Shown: one piece after another, positions 50,301 through 57,936 of the stretch
Numbering within the stretch: position 1 is the first letter of the stretch
How the letters are laid out: each line of letters begins with the position of its first letter
Source of the DNA: Piscinibacter gummiphilus
GTDB taxonomy: Bacteria; Pseudomonadota; Gammaproteobacteria; Burkholderiales; Burkholderiaceae_C
Direction: 5' to 3'
DNA: 64,000 nucleotides
NCBI RefSeq assembly: GCF_002116905.1
Contig: NZ_CP015118.1
Span: 2,666,001-2,730,000, forward strand
Position numbers and translations under genes: made by a program
The notes under the pieces: model-generated
Databases searched by the model: none
Told to the model about the DNA's origin: nothing
The model's input: only the letters and a program-made list of their open reading frames with translations

Positions 50301-52865
50301 CCCACGCTCGTGCGCGTGCTGACCGACCTGCAGGCCGAACACGACGCCCGTGCCGCGCTCGACGACGCAGTGCGGCGTTTCGCCTCCACCTATGGCGCCA
50401 CCGATCCGGACGCGCTCGCCGCGACGTTGTCGACGCTGCGCGAGGCCGCCGTGCGGCAACCGTTCGTGGCCGCCTTCCACCGCCGGCTGCTGGCCGGCGA
50501 GTCGGGCCGGCAGGCCGTGCAGGGGCTCTGCGCGCTGGGGACGGAGGTCGACACCCTCGCCACCACGCTCGCCGTGTTGCTGAACGACGCCGCGGGCCAG
50601 CCGCTGGCCGGGCTCGGCGAGTGCGTGCGCGACCTGCGCGAGCACGCGGACGCCTTGCCCGACGTGCTGCCGCTGCTGCAGGAACTCTCCGGGGCCGACC
50701 CGGCCGTCGTGACGCTCGTGCGCACGCTCGCCGGGTCCGCCGCCGTGCTGGAGCACGCGGTCACGCGCGAGGCGCTGGAGCGCCTGTACCGCGCCGAGCG
50801 CTGGCTGCCCCGCTTCGACGGCACGCAACTCGCCGCGCACGTGGACCGGCTGCTGGGCGCGGAGCGGCACCTCTTCGACGTCAACGCGCAGGCGGCCCGT
50901 GCCGCAGTGCGCCGCCGATTCCGTGACAACGTCCGGCGCTCCAGCCTCGCGGCCTCCCAGCTGGATGCCGACGGCAAGGCCTTCAAGAAGGTCTACAGCG
51001 CGGGACGGCGCGACCTCGAACACGAGTTCGGCAAGTCCATGCGCTACAAGGCGATCCGCGAGCTGGCGAGCGCCGACAGCGGTCGCGTGGTGCGGGACAT
51101 GAAACCCATCTGGCTGATGAGCCCGCTGTCGGTGTCGGAAACGCTGCCGCTCGACCCGGACCTCTTCGACGTGGTCATCTTCGACGAGGCGAGCCAGATC
51201 CCCGTCGAGGACGCCGTGCCCGCGCTGTACCGTGCGCCGCAGGTGATCGTGGTGGGCGACGAGATGCAGCTGCCGCCGACGAGCTTCTTCTCGTCCGCGG
51301 GGGACGGGGAGGGCGACACCCTCGTGGTGGAGGACGAGGGCGAACGGGTGGCCGTGGCCCTCGACGCCGACAGCCTGCTGAACCAGGGCGCGCGCAACCT
51401 GCCGGCGACGCTGCTCGCGTGGCACTACCGCAGCCGCTACGAGTCCCTGATCGGGTTCTCGAACGCCGCCTTCTACGCGGGCAACCTCTACACCGTGCCG
51501 GACCGCGGCGTGCCGGGCGGCGACCGCGACGGCATCCCGGTGCAGGTGGCCGCGCTGGCGGAGCAGGGCGTGGCCGCGCAGGCCGACGCATTGCTCGAAC
51601 GTCCCATCAGCTTCCATGCCGTGTCGGGGGCGGTGTACGCGGCGCGCAGCAACGACGGCGAGGCACGCTACATCGCCCACCTCGTGCGGGACCTGCTGAA
51701 CCGCGAGACCGGGCTCAGCATCGGGGTGGTGGCGTTCTCGGAGGCGCAGCAGGGCACCATCGAGGCGGCCCTGGAGGCGCTCGGCAAGGAGGATCCCGCG
51801 TTCGGCGCGCGGCTCGAGGCCGAGTTCGTGCGCGAGGAGGACGACCAGTTCTGCGGCCTCTTCGTGAAGAACCTCGAGAACGTGCAGGGCGACGAGCGCG
51901 ACATCATCATCCTGAGCATCTGCTACGCCCCGGGACCCGATGGTCGCATGCTGATGAACTTCGGTCCCATCAACCAGCGCGGCGGCGAGAAGCGCCTGAA
52001 CGTGATCTTCAGCCGCGCCCGCCACCACATGGCGGTCGTGTCGACGATCCGGTCGGATGCCATCACCAACGACCACAACGACGGCGCCTCGGCGCTCAAG
52101 CAGTTCCTGCGGTACGCCGAGAGCGCGTCGCGCGGCGACGTGGCCACGGCCCAGCGGGTGCTCGAGGGGCTGAACCCGCTCGCCCGCCAGGCGCTGGCAC
52201 GCGCGGGCGGGGCCGACCCCGTGGCCGCCGCGCTCGCAGCCGCCCTGCGGGCGCGCGGGCACGCGGTGGACGAACACATCGGGCAGTCGCGCTTCCGCTG
52301 CGACCTCGGCATCCGCGATCCGGAAGGCGGGCCGCACTACACGCTCGCGATCCAGGTGGACACCGCGGCGCAGTACGCGAACCCGGACGTCTTCGAGCGG
52401 TACGTGTCGCGGCCCCGCATCCTGCGGGCGTTCGGCTGGCGCACGGTGCAGGTGCTGGCGCGCGACTGGTTCCACGAGCCGAACGCGGTCGTCGACGCCG
52501 TGGAGCGGGCCTTGCGGGAGGTGCCCCGCCCGCTGCCGGAGCCCGAGCTGCCGCCGCCCGGGCCCGTCGTGGCCGAGGTGCCGGTGCCGACCGTGCCACC
52601 CGTGGCCGAACCGTCCGCGCCGGGCGAGCCGGTGCCCGACGGCACGCGGCGGCTCGAGTTCACCGAGGGCACGTCGCGCAAGTTCTGGCAGGTCTCGCGG
52701 CAGGGGACCGACGTCACGGTGACCTTCGGCCGCATCGGCACGCAGGGCCAGACCCAGGTGAAGGCGTTCGGCACGGAGGAGCGGGCGCAGGCCGAAGTCG
52801 ACAAGCTGGTCGCTGAAAAACTGCGGAAAGGCTATGTGGAGGCGGACGGGGCCGCCACTCCATAA
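47385..52865 (+). CDS. Giant kinase-fold/DUF4011 SF1 helicase-MTES nuclease-WGR protein
   Basis: 1,826 residues. 1-215: sequence resembling a protein-kinase C-lobe (LLREVAALHEQGLVASLGG; HDATSDILCLGQVMASLALG) without HRD or DFG residues. From about 245: DUF4011 (VHLRDRLFDLSRRNRLLHF). Helicase: Walker A GPPGTGKS at 637-644, a long helical insertion, Walker B DEAS at 1267-1270, VGDEMQLPP, HYRSRYESL, and VQGDERD at 1500. About 1615-1710: MTES/Vsr-like restriction fold (GQSRFRCDLGI, TLAIQVDTAAQY). About 1750-1826: WGR domain (FWQVSRQGTDVTVTFGRIG). It is translationally coupled to the M48-like gene. The architecture indicates a nucleic-acid-targeting defence or conflict protein; activity is inferred only. 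Confidence 0.9.
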   Translation: MAELAPLLQLIDRADRHGGLQNDDVLAVVLPLLREVAALHEQGLVASLGGASACRVTEDGALALAVPGGQAPVSDAVAIARLQAPPGSVLRVVGETQVTHDGDAGLDVQRLDVDMGDGPLARAAYVPDYRAWEQRVGHHDATSDILCLGQVMASLALGLDFTTEEDLRMFAAHRGNLFRLNARLHPVVAGVITEATELDRHRRAQDLPSLIRRLDSYRDQPQDLALDLVAADTAQPGDRRRRAMQVHLRDRLFDLSRRNRLLHFRPTQSTVNLTVASVPLVIDVKSIRREQLCVWGGGFADDVLSNERVPLSRWLRFEDQPYLAGALDRILQEARRDRAEYGFSQLSLVIAFLRWHNLKEHKEERVTSPLLLLPVDLVRRKGVRDQYTLEAESTVAEVNPVLRQQLRHLYGIEMPESIDLKVTTVAAFHADLQARIAATEPGVTLRLLADPEIELVHQRAKQRLEQFRRRERARGAPVKAVVETDYSYAADDFRPLGLKLFHERVRVSPLPLRDAVGAPAAVRHPQMASGAVAEATTFALHEAEGHPYLWDVDLTSVTLGNLNYRKMSLVRDYNALIDADLENPAFDRVFSLQPRALDTEAPPALPLAEQWAVVPADATQTAAVALARTGTSYIIQGPPGTGKSQTITNLIADHVGRGRRVLFVCEKRAAIDVVFHRLRQQGLDELCCMIHDSQADKKAFVMNLKQTYEGWMSAEDGLDEAQRTRQALLDGMNQDLAALQRFDAAMQGQPEHAGTPVQQLVRRLVVLRDHAVPLSTAQREALPTHAAWQRHAALVERLQRVMGEVFGASSFASHPFSHLGDAVVRDERPVARLTALTDAAEAALDRCDEALASLWPDAGPLAFGDLVDLVAQARLLAEAAIRGQLGLLDAASDISRQLDADRAALVELARLRDAASEPTAPWSDKLSPADTRAALDRARAQEPSFLRWLSPAWWRLSKEVRRRFDFTRQAVRPTLVRVLTDLQAEHDARAALDDAVRRFASTYGATDPDALAATLSTLREAAVRQPFVAAFHRRLLAGESGRQAVQGLCALGTEVDTLATTLAVLLNDAAGQPLAGLGECVRDLREHADALPDVLPLLQELSGADPAVVTLVRTLAGSAAVLEHAVTREALERLYRAERWLPRFDGTQLAAHVDRLLGAERHLFDVNAQAARAAVRRRFRDNVRRSSLAASQLDADGKAFKKVYSAGRRDLEHEFGKSMRYKAIRELASADSGRVVRDMKPIWLMSPLSVSETLPLDPDLFDVVIFDEASQIPVEDAVPALYRAPQVIVVGDEMQLPPTSFFSSAGDGEGDTLVVEDEGERVAVALDADSLLNQGARNLPATLLAWHYRSRYESLIGFSNAAFYAGNLYTVPDRGVPGGDRDGIPVQVAALAEQGVAAQADALLERPISFHAVSGAVYAARSNDGEARYIAHLVRDLLNRETGLSIGVVAFSEAQQGTIEAALEALGKEDPAFGARLEAEFVREEDDQFCGLFVKNLENVQGDERDIIILSICYAPGPDGRMLMNFGPINQRGGEKRLNVIFSRARHHMAVVSTIRSDAITNDHNDGASALKQFLRYAESASRGDVATAQRVLEGLNPLARQALARAGGADPVAAALAAALRARGHAVDEHIGQSRFRCDLGIRDPEGGPHYTLAIQVDTAAQYANPDVFERYVSRPRILRAFGWRTVQVLARDWFHEPNAVVDAVERALREVPRPLPEPELPPPGPVVAEVPVPTVPPVAEPSAPGEPVPDGTRRLEFTEGTSRKFWQVSRQGTDVTVTFGRIGTQGQTQVKAFGTEERAQAEVDKLVAEKLRKGYVEADGAATP

Positions 52866-52873
52866 TCCCCCGC

Positions 52874-54964
52874 ATGCGGCTCCTCCACCGTCTTCCCGCC
52901 TACGCGCTCAACGGCATCAGCGTCGCGCTGGGCATCGGCCTGATCCAGTTCCTGATCACCGCGCTGGCGGGCCACCACGCGGCGCAGCTCGCGTTGAGCG
53001 GTGCGGTGTGCGCGAGCCTCGCCGACGTGCCCAACACGCCGGCCCGCACCCGCAGCCGGGTGCCGGTGGCCGCGGCGCTGAGCCTCGCGGCGGCGCTGAC
53101 CGTCGCGCTGCTCGACCCGTTCCCCATCGCCCTCGGCTTCGGCATCGGGGCCATTGCCTTCGTCGCGATGATGACGATGGCGTGGGGGCCGCGCGCCGGC
53201 GCCGTGTCGTTCGCGCCCATCCTGTCACTGGTGTTCACGATGGCCGTGCCGGAGTCGTCGGTGTCGGCGTGGGAGCTGGCGGCCTGGAACGCGGTGGGCG
53301 GCGCCGCGTACTGCGTGTGGTCGCTGGTCGGCAGCGCCGTGCTGCAGCGGCGCCAGTGCACGCTGTCGCTCGTGATGGCCATGCGCTCCATCGCCGACCT
53401 GTTCCACCTGCGGGCGGCGGTGCTGTCGCCCGACCCCGAGGCCGCGGCGGAGAACATGAAGCGCTGGCTTGCCGGGGAGGCGGCCGCGGCCGACCGGCTG
53501 CAGACCGCCCGCGACTTCGTGTTCGCCGCATCCGACTCACCCGCGGCCCGGCGCAACACCAGCATCCTGCTGCGGCTCATCGACCTGCGCGACGTGCTGC
53601 TCGCGAGCCGCCTCGACCTCGACCTGCTGGGCGACGACGACGCCGGCCATGCGGTGCTGAACCAGGTGGCCGCGGCGCTCGCCCGCATCGGCGATGCGCT
53701 GGGCGAGGCGGCCGACGCGGTGCGCGACGGAACCGTGCTCGTGGTCACGGCCCGCCCCGTGGAGCGCCTGTTCGTCGACACGCCGATGGCCGCCGACGAC
53801 CCGCGCATCCGGCTGCTGCCGGCCGTCGCGGGGCGGCTCACGAACCTGAACGACGACGTGCAACGCATCCAGTCGCTGCTCGACGCCGACCCCGAAACAC
53901 CGGTGCTGTCCCGCACCGAACTGCAGAGCTTCGTGGCGCCCGAAGGGTGGCCGCTGGGCGCGCTCGCCGACCAGTTCTCGGGCACGTCCCCCGTCTTCCG
54001 CCACGCGGTGCGGTCGGCGCTGGCGCTCGGCTGCGCGTACTTCATCGCACTGGCCTCGCCCTGGGCCTCGCATCCGCACTGGCTCGTGCTGGGCGTGGCG
54101 GTGGTGCTGCGCGGCAACCTCGAGCAGACGCTGTCGCGGCGCAACGCGCGGGTGCTCGGCACGCTCGCGGGGTGCGTGGTGGTGTTGACGCTGGCATCGC
54201 TGCATTCACCGGTGCTGCTGGGCGCCGTGTTCCTGTTCGCCGTGGGCACGGCCCACGCCTTCGTGCTGCAGCGCTACTGGCTCACCGCCTCGGCGGCCAC
54301 GGTGATGGCGCTGCTGCAGGCCCATGCGGTGCACCCGGCCGGTGGCTTCGCGATCACGGAGCGGGTGGCCGACACCGTGCTCGGCGCGGCGCTCGCGTGG
54401 GCCTTCAGCTACGTGCTGCCGTCGTGGGAACGGCGCAACCTGCCGGCCGCGCTCGCGCGCACGCTGAAGGAGCTGTCGGGATACGCTGCGCTCACGCTGT
54501 CGGAGGACGCGGCCGACGGCATCCAGCCGCGCCTGGCGCGGCGGCGCGCGTACGACGCGCTCAACGCGCTGTCGGGGGTGGTGCAGCGCACCGGCGCCGA
54601 ACCCGAGGCCGTGCGGGTGCCGGTGGCGGACGTGGCGCGGGTGCTCGACCACGGGCAGCGGTTGATGGCCCACCTGTCGGTGGTGCGCATGATCCTGTCG
54701 CGCCGCGGCGGTGAACTCGACGTGGCCGAGACGGCGCGGGCGCTGGGCGAGGCGAGGGCGGCGCTGTCGGCGAGCCTCGCGCTGCGCGAGGGGCCGGCCG
54801 AACCGCCGCCGTCGTACCCGGGCGGCCTGTCGATGCTCCCCATCGAGGCCCCGGCCGACGACGTGATGCCGTGGCTGCTGCGGCGGCTGCAGGTGCTGGC
54901 GCACGACGCGCGGTGCGTGCAGGCCGCGGCGAACGAGGCCGTCGCGAAGGCGCGGCGGCGCTAA
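52874..54964 (+). CDS. FUSC-family membrane protein (YccS/AaeB-like)
   Basis: 696 residues. Two blocks of about five to six helices, one near the N-terminus (LNGISVALGIGLIQFLITAL onward) and one in the middle (ALALGCAYFIALASPWASHP; LVLGVAVVLRGNLEQTLSRR), each followed by a cytoplasmic helical domain. RRNARVLGTLAGCVV is the FUSC signature. Members export aromatic acids or fusaric acid. It starts 8 bp after the helicase stop and may share its transcript, although a separate role is more likely. It overlaps the convergent tetR gene by 4 bp. Confidence 0.88.
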   Translation: MRLLHRLPAYALNGISVALGIGLIQFLITALAGHHAAQLALSGAVCASLADVPNTPARTRSRVPVAAALSLAAALTVALLDPFPIALGFGIGAIAFVAMMTMAWGPRAGAVSFAPILSLVFTMAVPESSVSAWELAAWNAVGGAAYCVWSLVGSAVLQRRQCTLSLVMAMRSIADLFHLRAAVLSPDPEAAAENMKRWLAGEAAAADRLQTARDFVFAASDSPAARRNTSILLRLIDLRDVLLASRLDLDLLGDDDAGHAVLNQVAAALARIGDALGEAADAVRDGTVLVVTARPVERLFVDTPMAADDPRIRLLPAVAGRLTNLNDDVQRIQSLLDADPETPVLSRTELQSFVAPEGWPLGALADQFSGTSPVFRHAVRSALALGCAYFIALASPWASHPHWLVLGVAVVLRGNLEQTLSRRNARVLGTLAGCVVVLTLASLHSPVLLGAVFLFAVGTAHAFVLQRYWLTASAATVMALLQAHAVHPAGGFAITERVADTVLGAALAWAFSYVLPSWERRNLPAALARTLKELSGYAALTLSEDAADGIQPRLARRRAYDALNALSGVVQRTGAEPEAVRVPVADVARVLDHGQRLMAHLSVVRMILSRRGGELDVAETARALGEARAALSASLALREGPAEPPPSYPGGLSMLPIEAPADDVMPWLLRRLQVLAHDARCVQAAANEAVAKARRR

Positions 54965-55545
54965 CGCGTCGTCGCGCTCGCCATGACCCGGTCGACGAAG
55001 CGGCGCACGTCGTCCCGCGTGGGCGGCACGGCGGCGAACAGCGCGCGGTAGACGATCGGGGCGACCACGCCGTCCATCACGGCGTCGACCTCGGGCACGG
55101 CTTCGCCGCGTGCGATGCCGCGGTCCACCATCACCGCGATCTGGGCGGCGTTGAAGGCCGAGCACTGGCAGGTGCGTGGTGTCACGCCCGGCGTGGCGGA
55201 CAGCACGTCGCGCAGCATGCCCAGGCCCACCTCGGAGGTCATCTCCTCGAAGTACTGCTCGGCCCACGTGAAGAGGTCGCTCGCGAAGCCGCCCGTGTCC
55301 GCGGGATCGGTCTCGGGGCGCATGTGTTCCACGGCCACGTCGGCCAGCAGGTCGGCGAGGTCGCCCCAGCGGCGGTAGATGGTGGACGGGGTGACGCCGG
55401 CGCGGGCCGCGATCAGCGGCACGGTGAGGGCGGCGCGGCCGTGCTGTTCGGTGAGGTCGTGCACCGCCAGGTGGACGGCCGCCTGCACGCGCGCACTGCG
55501 CCCGCCCGGGCGGAGACCGGCAACTCGTGTGTTCATGATTGCCAT
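54961..55545 (-). CDS. TetR-family regulator, divergent from an MFS gene
   Basis: 194 residues from ATG 55545, or 191 from 55536. HTH: VPLIAARAGVTPSTIYRRWG, with AVHLAVHDLTEQHGRAALTV ahead of it. The C-terminal domain includes CQCSAFNAAQIAVMVDRGIA, a TetR_C_16-like segment. The intergenic region to the MFS gene at 55620 holds two matching palindromes, so the protein most likely represses itself and the exporter. Confidence 0.92.
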   Translation of the reverse strand: MAIMNTRVAGLRPGGRSARVQAAVHLAVHDLTEQHGRAALTVPLIAARAGVTPSTIYRRWGDLADLLADVAVEHMRPETDPADTGGFASDLFTWAEQYFEEMTSEVGLGMLRDVLSATPGVTPRTCQCSAFNAAQIAVMVDRGIARGEAVPEVDAVMDGVVAPIVYRALFAAVPPTRDDVRRFVDRVMASATTR

Positions 55546-55547
55546 GT

Positions 55548-55568
55548 TAATGCAAAGGAATTGCGTTA
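55548..55568. promoter_or_regulatory. TetR operator site 1
   Basis: TAATGCAA-aggaa-TTGCGTTA, 8-bp arms with one mismatch around a 5-bp centre, three bases upstream of the tetR ATG. It overlaps the proposed -35 of the MFS promoter. Confidence 0.75.
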
Positions 55569-55589
55569 GTCCGTGAAGGGGCGTAGCAT
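55561..55589 (+). promoter_or_regulatory. Putative promoter of the MFS gene at 55620
   Basis: TTGCGT (55561-55566), a 17-bp spacer and TAGCAT (55584-55589) read as -35 and -10. Operator 1 covers the -35 and operator 2 lies just past the -10, the expected layout for strict repression. Confidence 0.5.
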
Positions 55590-55593
55590 TCGC

Positions 55594-55614
55594 AAACGCA
55601 AAAGTTTTGCATTA
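55594..55614. promoter_or_regulatory. TetR operator site 2
   Basis: AAACGCAA-aagtt-TTGCATTA has the same 8-5-8 design as site 1, with matching half-sites (AAYGCAA/TTGCRTT). Centres of the two sites are 46 bp apart. It ends five bases before the MFS ATG. Confidence 0.72.
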
Positions 55615-55619
55615 AGGCC

Positions 55620-56831
55620 ATGAACACCGCGACCCCCATCTCCGTGCCCGATGCCTTGCCCGCCACGTCCGGGCGCTTGTCGAACGGCGCCGCCCTCTGG
55701 CTGGTGTCGTCGATGGTCATCACGTTCCTGGCCGCGTCGAGCGCGCCGTCGCCGCTCTACGGGCTGTACCGCGAAGCCTGGGGCTTCTCGGCGCTGACGC
55801 TCACGCTCGTGTTCTCGAGCTATGCGTTCGCGCTGCTCGGGTCGCTGCTGGTGTTGGGCCGCCTGTCGGACCACCGCGGGCGGCGCGAGGTGATCCTCGG
55901 CGCCCTGGTGATCGAGTTCGTGTCGGTGGTGCTGTTCTGGCAGGCCCGGTCGGTCGAGTGGCTCTTCGCGGCGCGCATCGTTCAGGGTGTGGCCACCGGC
56001 ATCGCCACCAGTGTGCTGAGCGCGATGCTGCTCGACCTGGACCGCGTGCGCGGCGCCTTCATCAACAGCGTGACGCCGATGTTCGGCATGGCGCTCGGCG
56101 CACTCGGCACCAGCCTGCTCGTGCAGTTCGCCCCGGCGCCCACGGTGCTCGTCTTCGAAGGGTTGCTGGGGGTGTTCGCGGTGCAGATCGCGCTCGCGTG
56201 GCGCCTGCCTGAAACCGTGTCGCGCCTGCAGGGCGCATGGCGCTCGCTGGTGCCGCAGGTGGCGGTGCCGCCGGCGGCACGGTCCACCCTGCTGCGCGTG
56301 CTGCCGTCCAACACGGCGCAGTGGGCGCTGGGCGGCTTCTACCTGTCGCTCGGGCCCACCCTGGCCCGGCAGGTGACCGACACCACGGCCCCCGTCGTGG
56401 GCGGCGCGCTGATCGCCACGCTCGTGCTGAGCGGGGCCGTCGCGATCGCGCTGGTGCGCAACCGCCCGCCGCGTGACGTGCTGGAGCTGGGCGCGCTCGG
56501 GCTCGCGGTGGGCCTGGCCATCACGCTGGGTGGGGTGGTGTCGCACTCGGCGTGGCTGCTGTTCTCCGGCACGCTGATCGCGGGGCTCGGGTTCGGCTCC
56601 GGGTTCAACGGCTCGGTGCGCAGCCTCGCGCCGCTGGCGGAGCCGCACGAGCGCGGCGCGCTGATGTCGAGCTTCTTCGCGGCGAGTTACCTGGCCTTCG
56701 CCGTGCCGGCCATCGCGGCGGGGTTGTTCGTCGGGTACTTCGGGCTGAAGACCACGGCCATCGGCTACGCGGCGGTGCTGGTGGCGCTCGCGGGCGGGGC
56801 GCTCGTCGAGATGCGCCGCAGCCGCCGGTGA
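55620..56831 (+). CDS. MFS transporter under TetR control
   Basis: 403 residues, twelve helices. SSPLYGLYREAW-like start (here APSPLYGLYREAWGFSALTL), loop 2-3 GRLSDHRGRREVILGALVIE as motif A, and RIVQGVATGIATSVLSAMLL in helix 4/5 place it among drug-resistance-type MFS proteins. It is divergent from tetR with overlapping operators, hence an inducible exporter (inference). slyX follows 18 bp later. Confidence 0.92.
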   Translation: MNTATPISVPDALPATSGRLSNGAALWLVSSMVITFLAASSAPSPLYGLYREAWGFSALTLTLVFSSYAFALLGSLLVLGRLSDHRGRREVILGALVIEFVSVVLFWQARSVEWLFAARIVQGVATGIATSVLSAMLLDLDRVRGAFINSVTPMFGMALGALGTSLLVQFAPAPTVLVFEGLLGVFAVQIALAWRLPETVSRLQGAWRSLVPQVAVPPAARSTLLRVLPSNTAQWALGGFYLSLGPTLARQVTDTTAPVVGGALIATLVLSGAVAIALVRNRPPRDVLELGALGLAVGLAITLGGVVSHSAWLLFSGTLIAGLGFGSGFNGSVRSLAPLAEPHERGALMSSFFAASYLAFAVPAIAAGLFVGYFGLKTTAIGYAAVLVALAGGALVEMRRSRR

Positions 56832-56849
56832 CCTGCCGATAATGGCGGG

Positions 56850-57068
56850 ATGGATCACCCGAACGACACCGACCAGCGCCTGACCGACCTCGAGATCAAG
56901 GCGAGCTTCACCGAGGACCTGGTCGACTCGCTCAACGAGATCGTCGCGCGGCAGCAGCAACAGATCGAGCAGCTCACCCGCGAACTCGTGAACCTGCGCC
57001 AGCAGATGCCGGCGCCCGACGCCGGCCAGTTCCGCAGCCTGCGCGACGAGCTCCCTCCGCACTACTGA
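56850..57068 (+). CDS. slyX: SlyX family protein
   Basis: 72 residues. The coiled-coil core LTDLEIKASFTEDLVDSLNE with IVARQQQQIEQLTRELVNLR and the C-terminal LRDELPPHY are diagnostic of SlyX. Function is poorly defined. It is 18 bp after the MFS stop, and its end overlaps the convergent PNPOx-fold gene by 7 bp. Confidence 0.95.
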   Translation: MDHPNDTDQRLTDLEIKASFTEDLVDSLNEIVARQQQQIEQLTRELVNLRQQMPAPDAGQFRSLRDELPPHY

Positions 57069-57934
57069 GGTTCGTGCCAGGAGAGGGGCAGTGTCCCCTC
57101 CGTGCGCACCATCGCGTCCACCTCGAAGCGCACATGGCGCTCCGGCGCCCACACCACCGTGCCGCGCACCGCGAGGTACAGCGCGCCGGCCCGCTCGCGG
57201 TCCAGCAGCAGCAGCCCGGCCCGCGGGTTCAGCCCGAGGTTGCCGAGGGTGTTGAAGAAGAAGTTGCCGGGGAAGTCGGGCAGGCGCAGCACGTCGTCGT
57301 CGTCGCGGGCGAGGAAGCCCGGTGGGCCGCCGCGGTGGGAGACGTCCACGCCTTCCTCGGGCGTGCGGGCGAGGTCGGCGTCGGGGTGGGCCGTCGCGAT
57401 GAAGAGCGTGTCGGCTCCGTCGAGGAGCGCGCGCGCGCGGTCGTCGAGGCCGTGGCTGCGCGCGATGCGCGGGGTGCCGGCGGCCGACGGTGTGAACACG
57501 GCCTCGCGCGGGGTGATGTACTTCGGGCAGTTGCCGAAGCTCTGCTGCACGGCCACGGTGAAACCGTCCCCGTCGAGCGACTCGACGAGGCCGTTCATGC
57601 GGTTGCGCCGCCGCGTGTGCGTCTGGATGCCCAGCAGGCCGACGGGCGCGCCTGCCTTCAGGGTCAGCGGATCGCCGGGGAGGGCGTGGGCCTGCACCGC
57701 GAGGTGGGTCGGGTCGGGCGAGTGCGCGAAGCCGGGCGCGTTCACGAGCACGGACGCCCACGGCTGTCCGGTGACGTCGAGGCTGCCCACCACCAGGAAC
57801 GGCAGCAGCGGGAAGAAATCGCGGTGCTGGTCGGGCATGTGGTCGCGGATGGCGCGCGTCGCCACCTCGGCCATGCGCTCGCGCATGCCGACGCGGTCCT
57901 GCGCCGCGGCTTCGCCGGTGTGGTACGCGCCCAT
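57062..57934 (-). CDS. Pyridoxamine-5'-phosphate-oxidase-fold flavin-binding protein
   Basis: 290 residues with a split-barrel FMN/F420-binding fold of the PNPOx-like superfamily. Landmarks are FLVVGSLDVTGQPWASVLVN, the repeated barrel element FLARDDDDVLRLPDFPGNFF and NLGLNPRAGLLLLDRERAGA. A central part (FGNCPKYITPREAVFTPSAA) is the usual FGNCPKYI signature. ATG 57934 is used. It likely acts as a flavin-dependent reductase or oxidase, not necessarily on pyridoxamine. The GST gene lies just upstream (start to stop gap 2 bp), giving a two-gene operon. Confidence 0.85.
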   Translation of the reverse strand: MGAYHTGEAAAQDRVGMRERMAEVATRAIRDHMPDQHRDFFPLLPFLVVGSLDVTGQPWASVLVNAPGFAHSPDPTHLAVQAHALPGDPLTLKAGAPVGLLGIQTHTRRRNRMNGLVESLDGDGFTVAVQQSFGNCPKYITPREAVFTPSAAGTPRIARSHGLDDRARALLDGADTLFIATAHPDADLARTPEEGVDVSHRGGPPGFLARDDDDVLRLPDFPGNFFFNTLGNLGLNPRAGLLLLDRERAGALYLAVRGTVVWAPERHVRFEVDAMVRTEGTLPLSWHEPQ

Positions 57935-57936
57935 GG

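Noticed and set aside
47019..52475. An open minus-strand frame of 1,818 codons opposite the helicase gene
   Set aside because: Its translation is low-complexity Arg/Ala/Val/His-rich with no domain, as expected for the antisense of a high-GC gene; the plus strand carries clear helicase motifs throughout.
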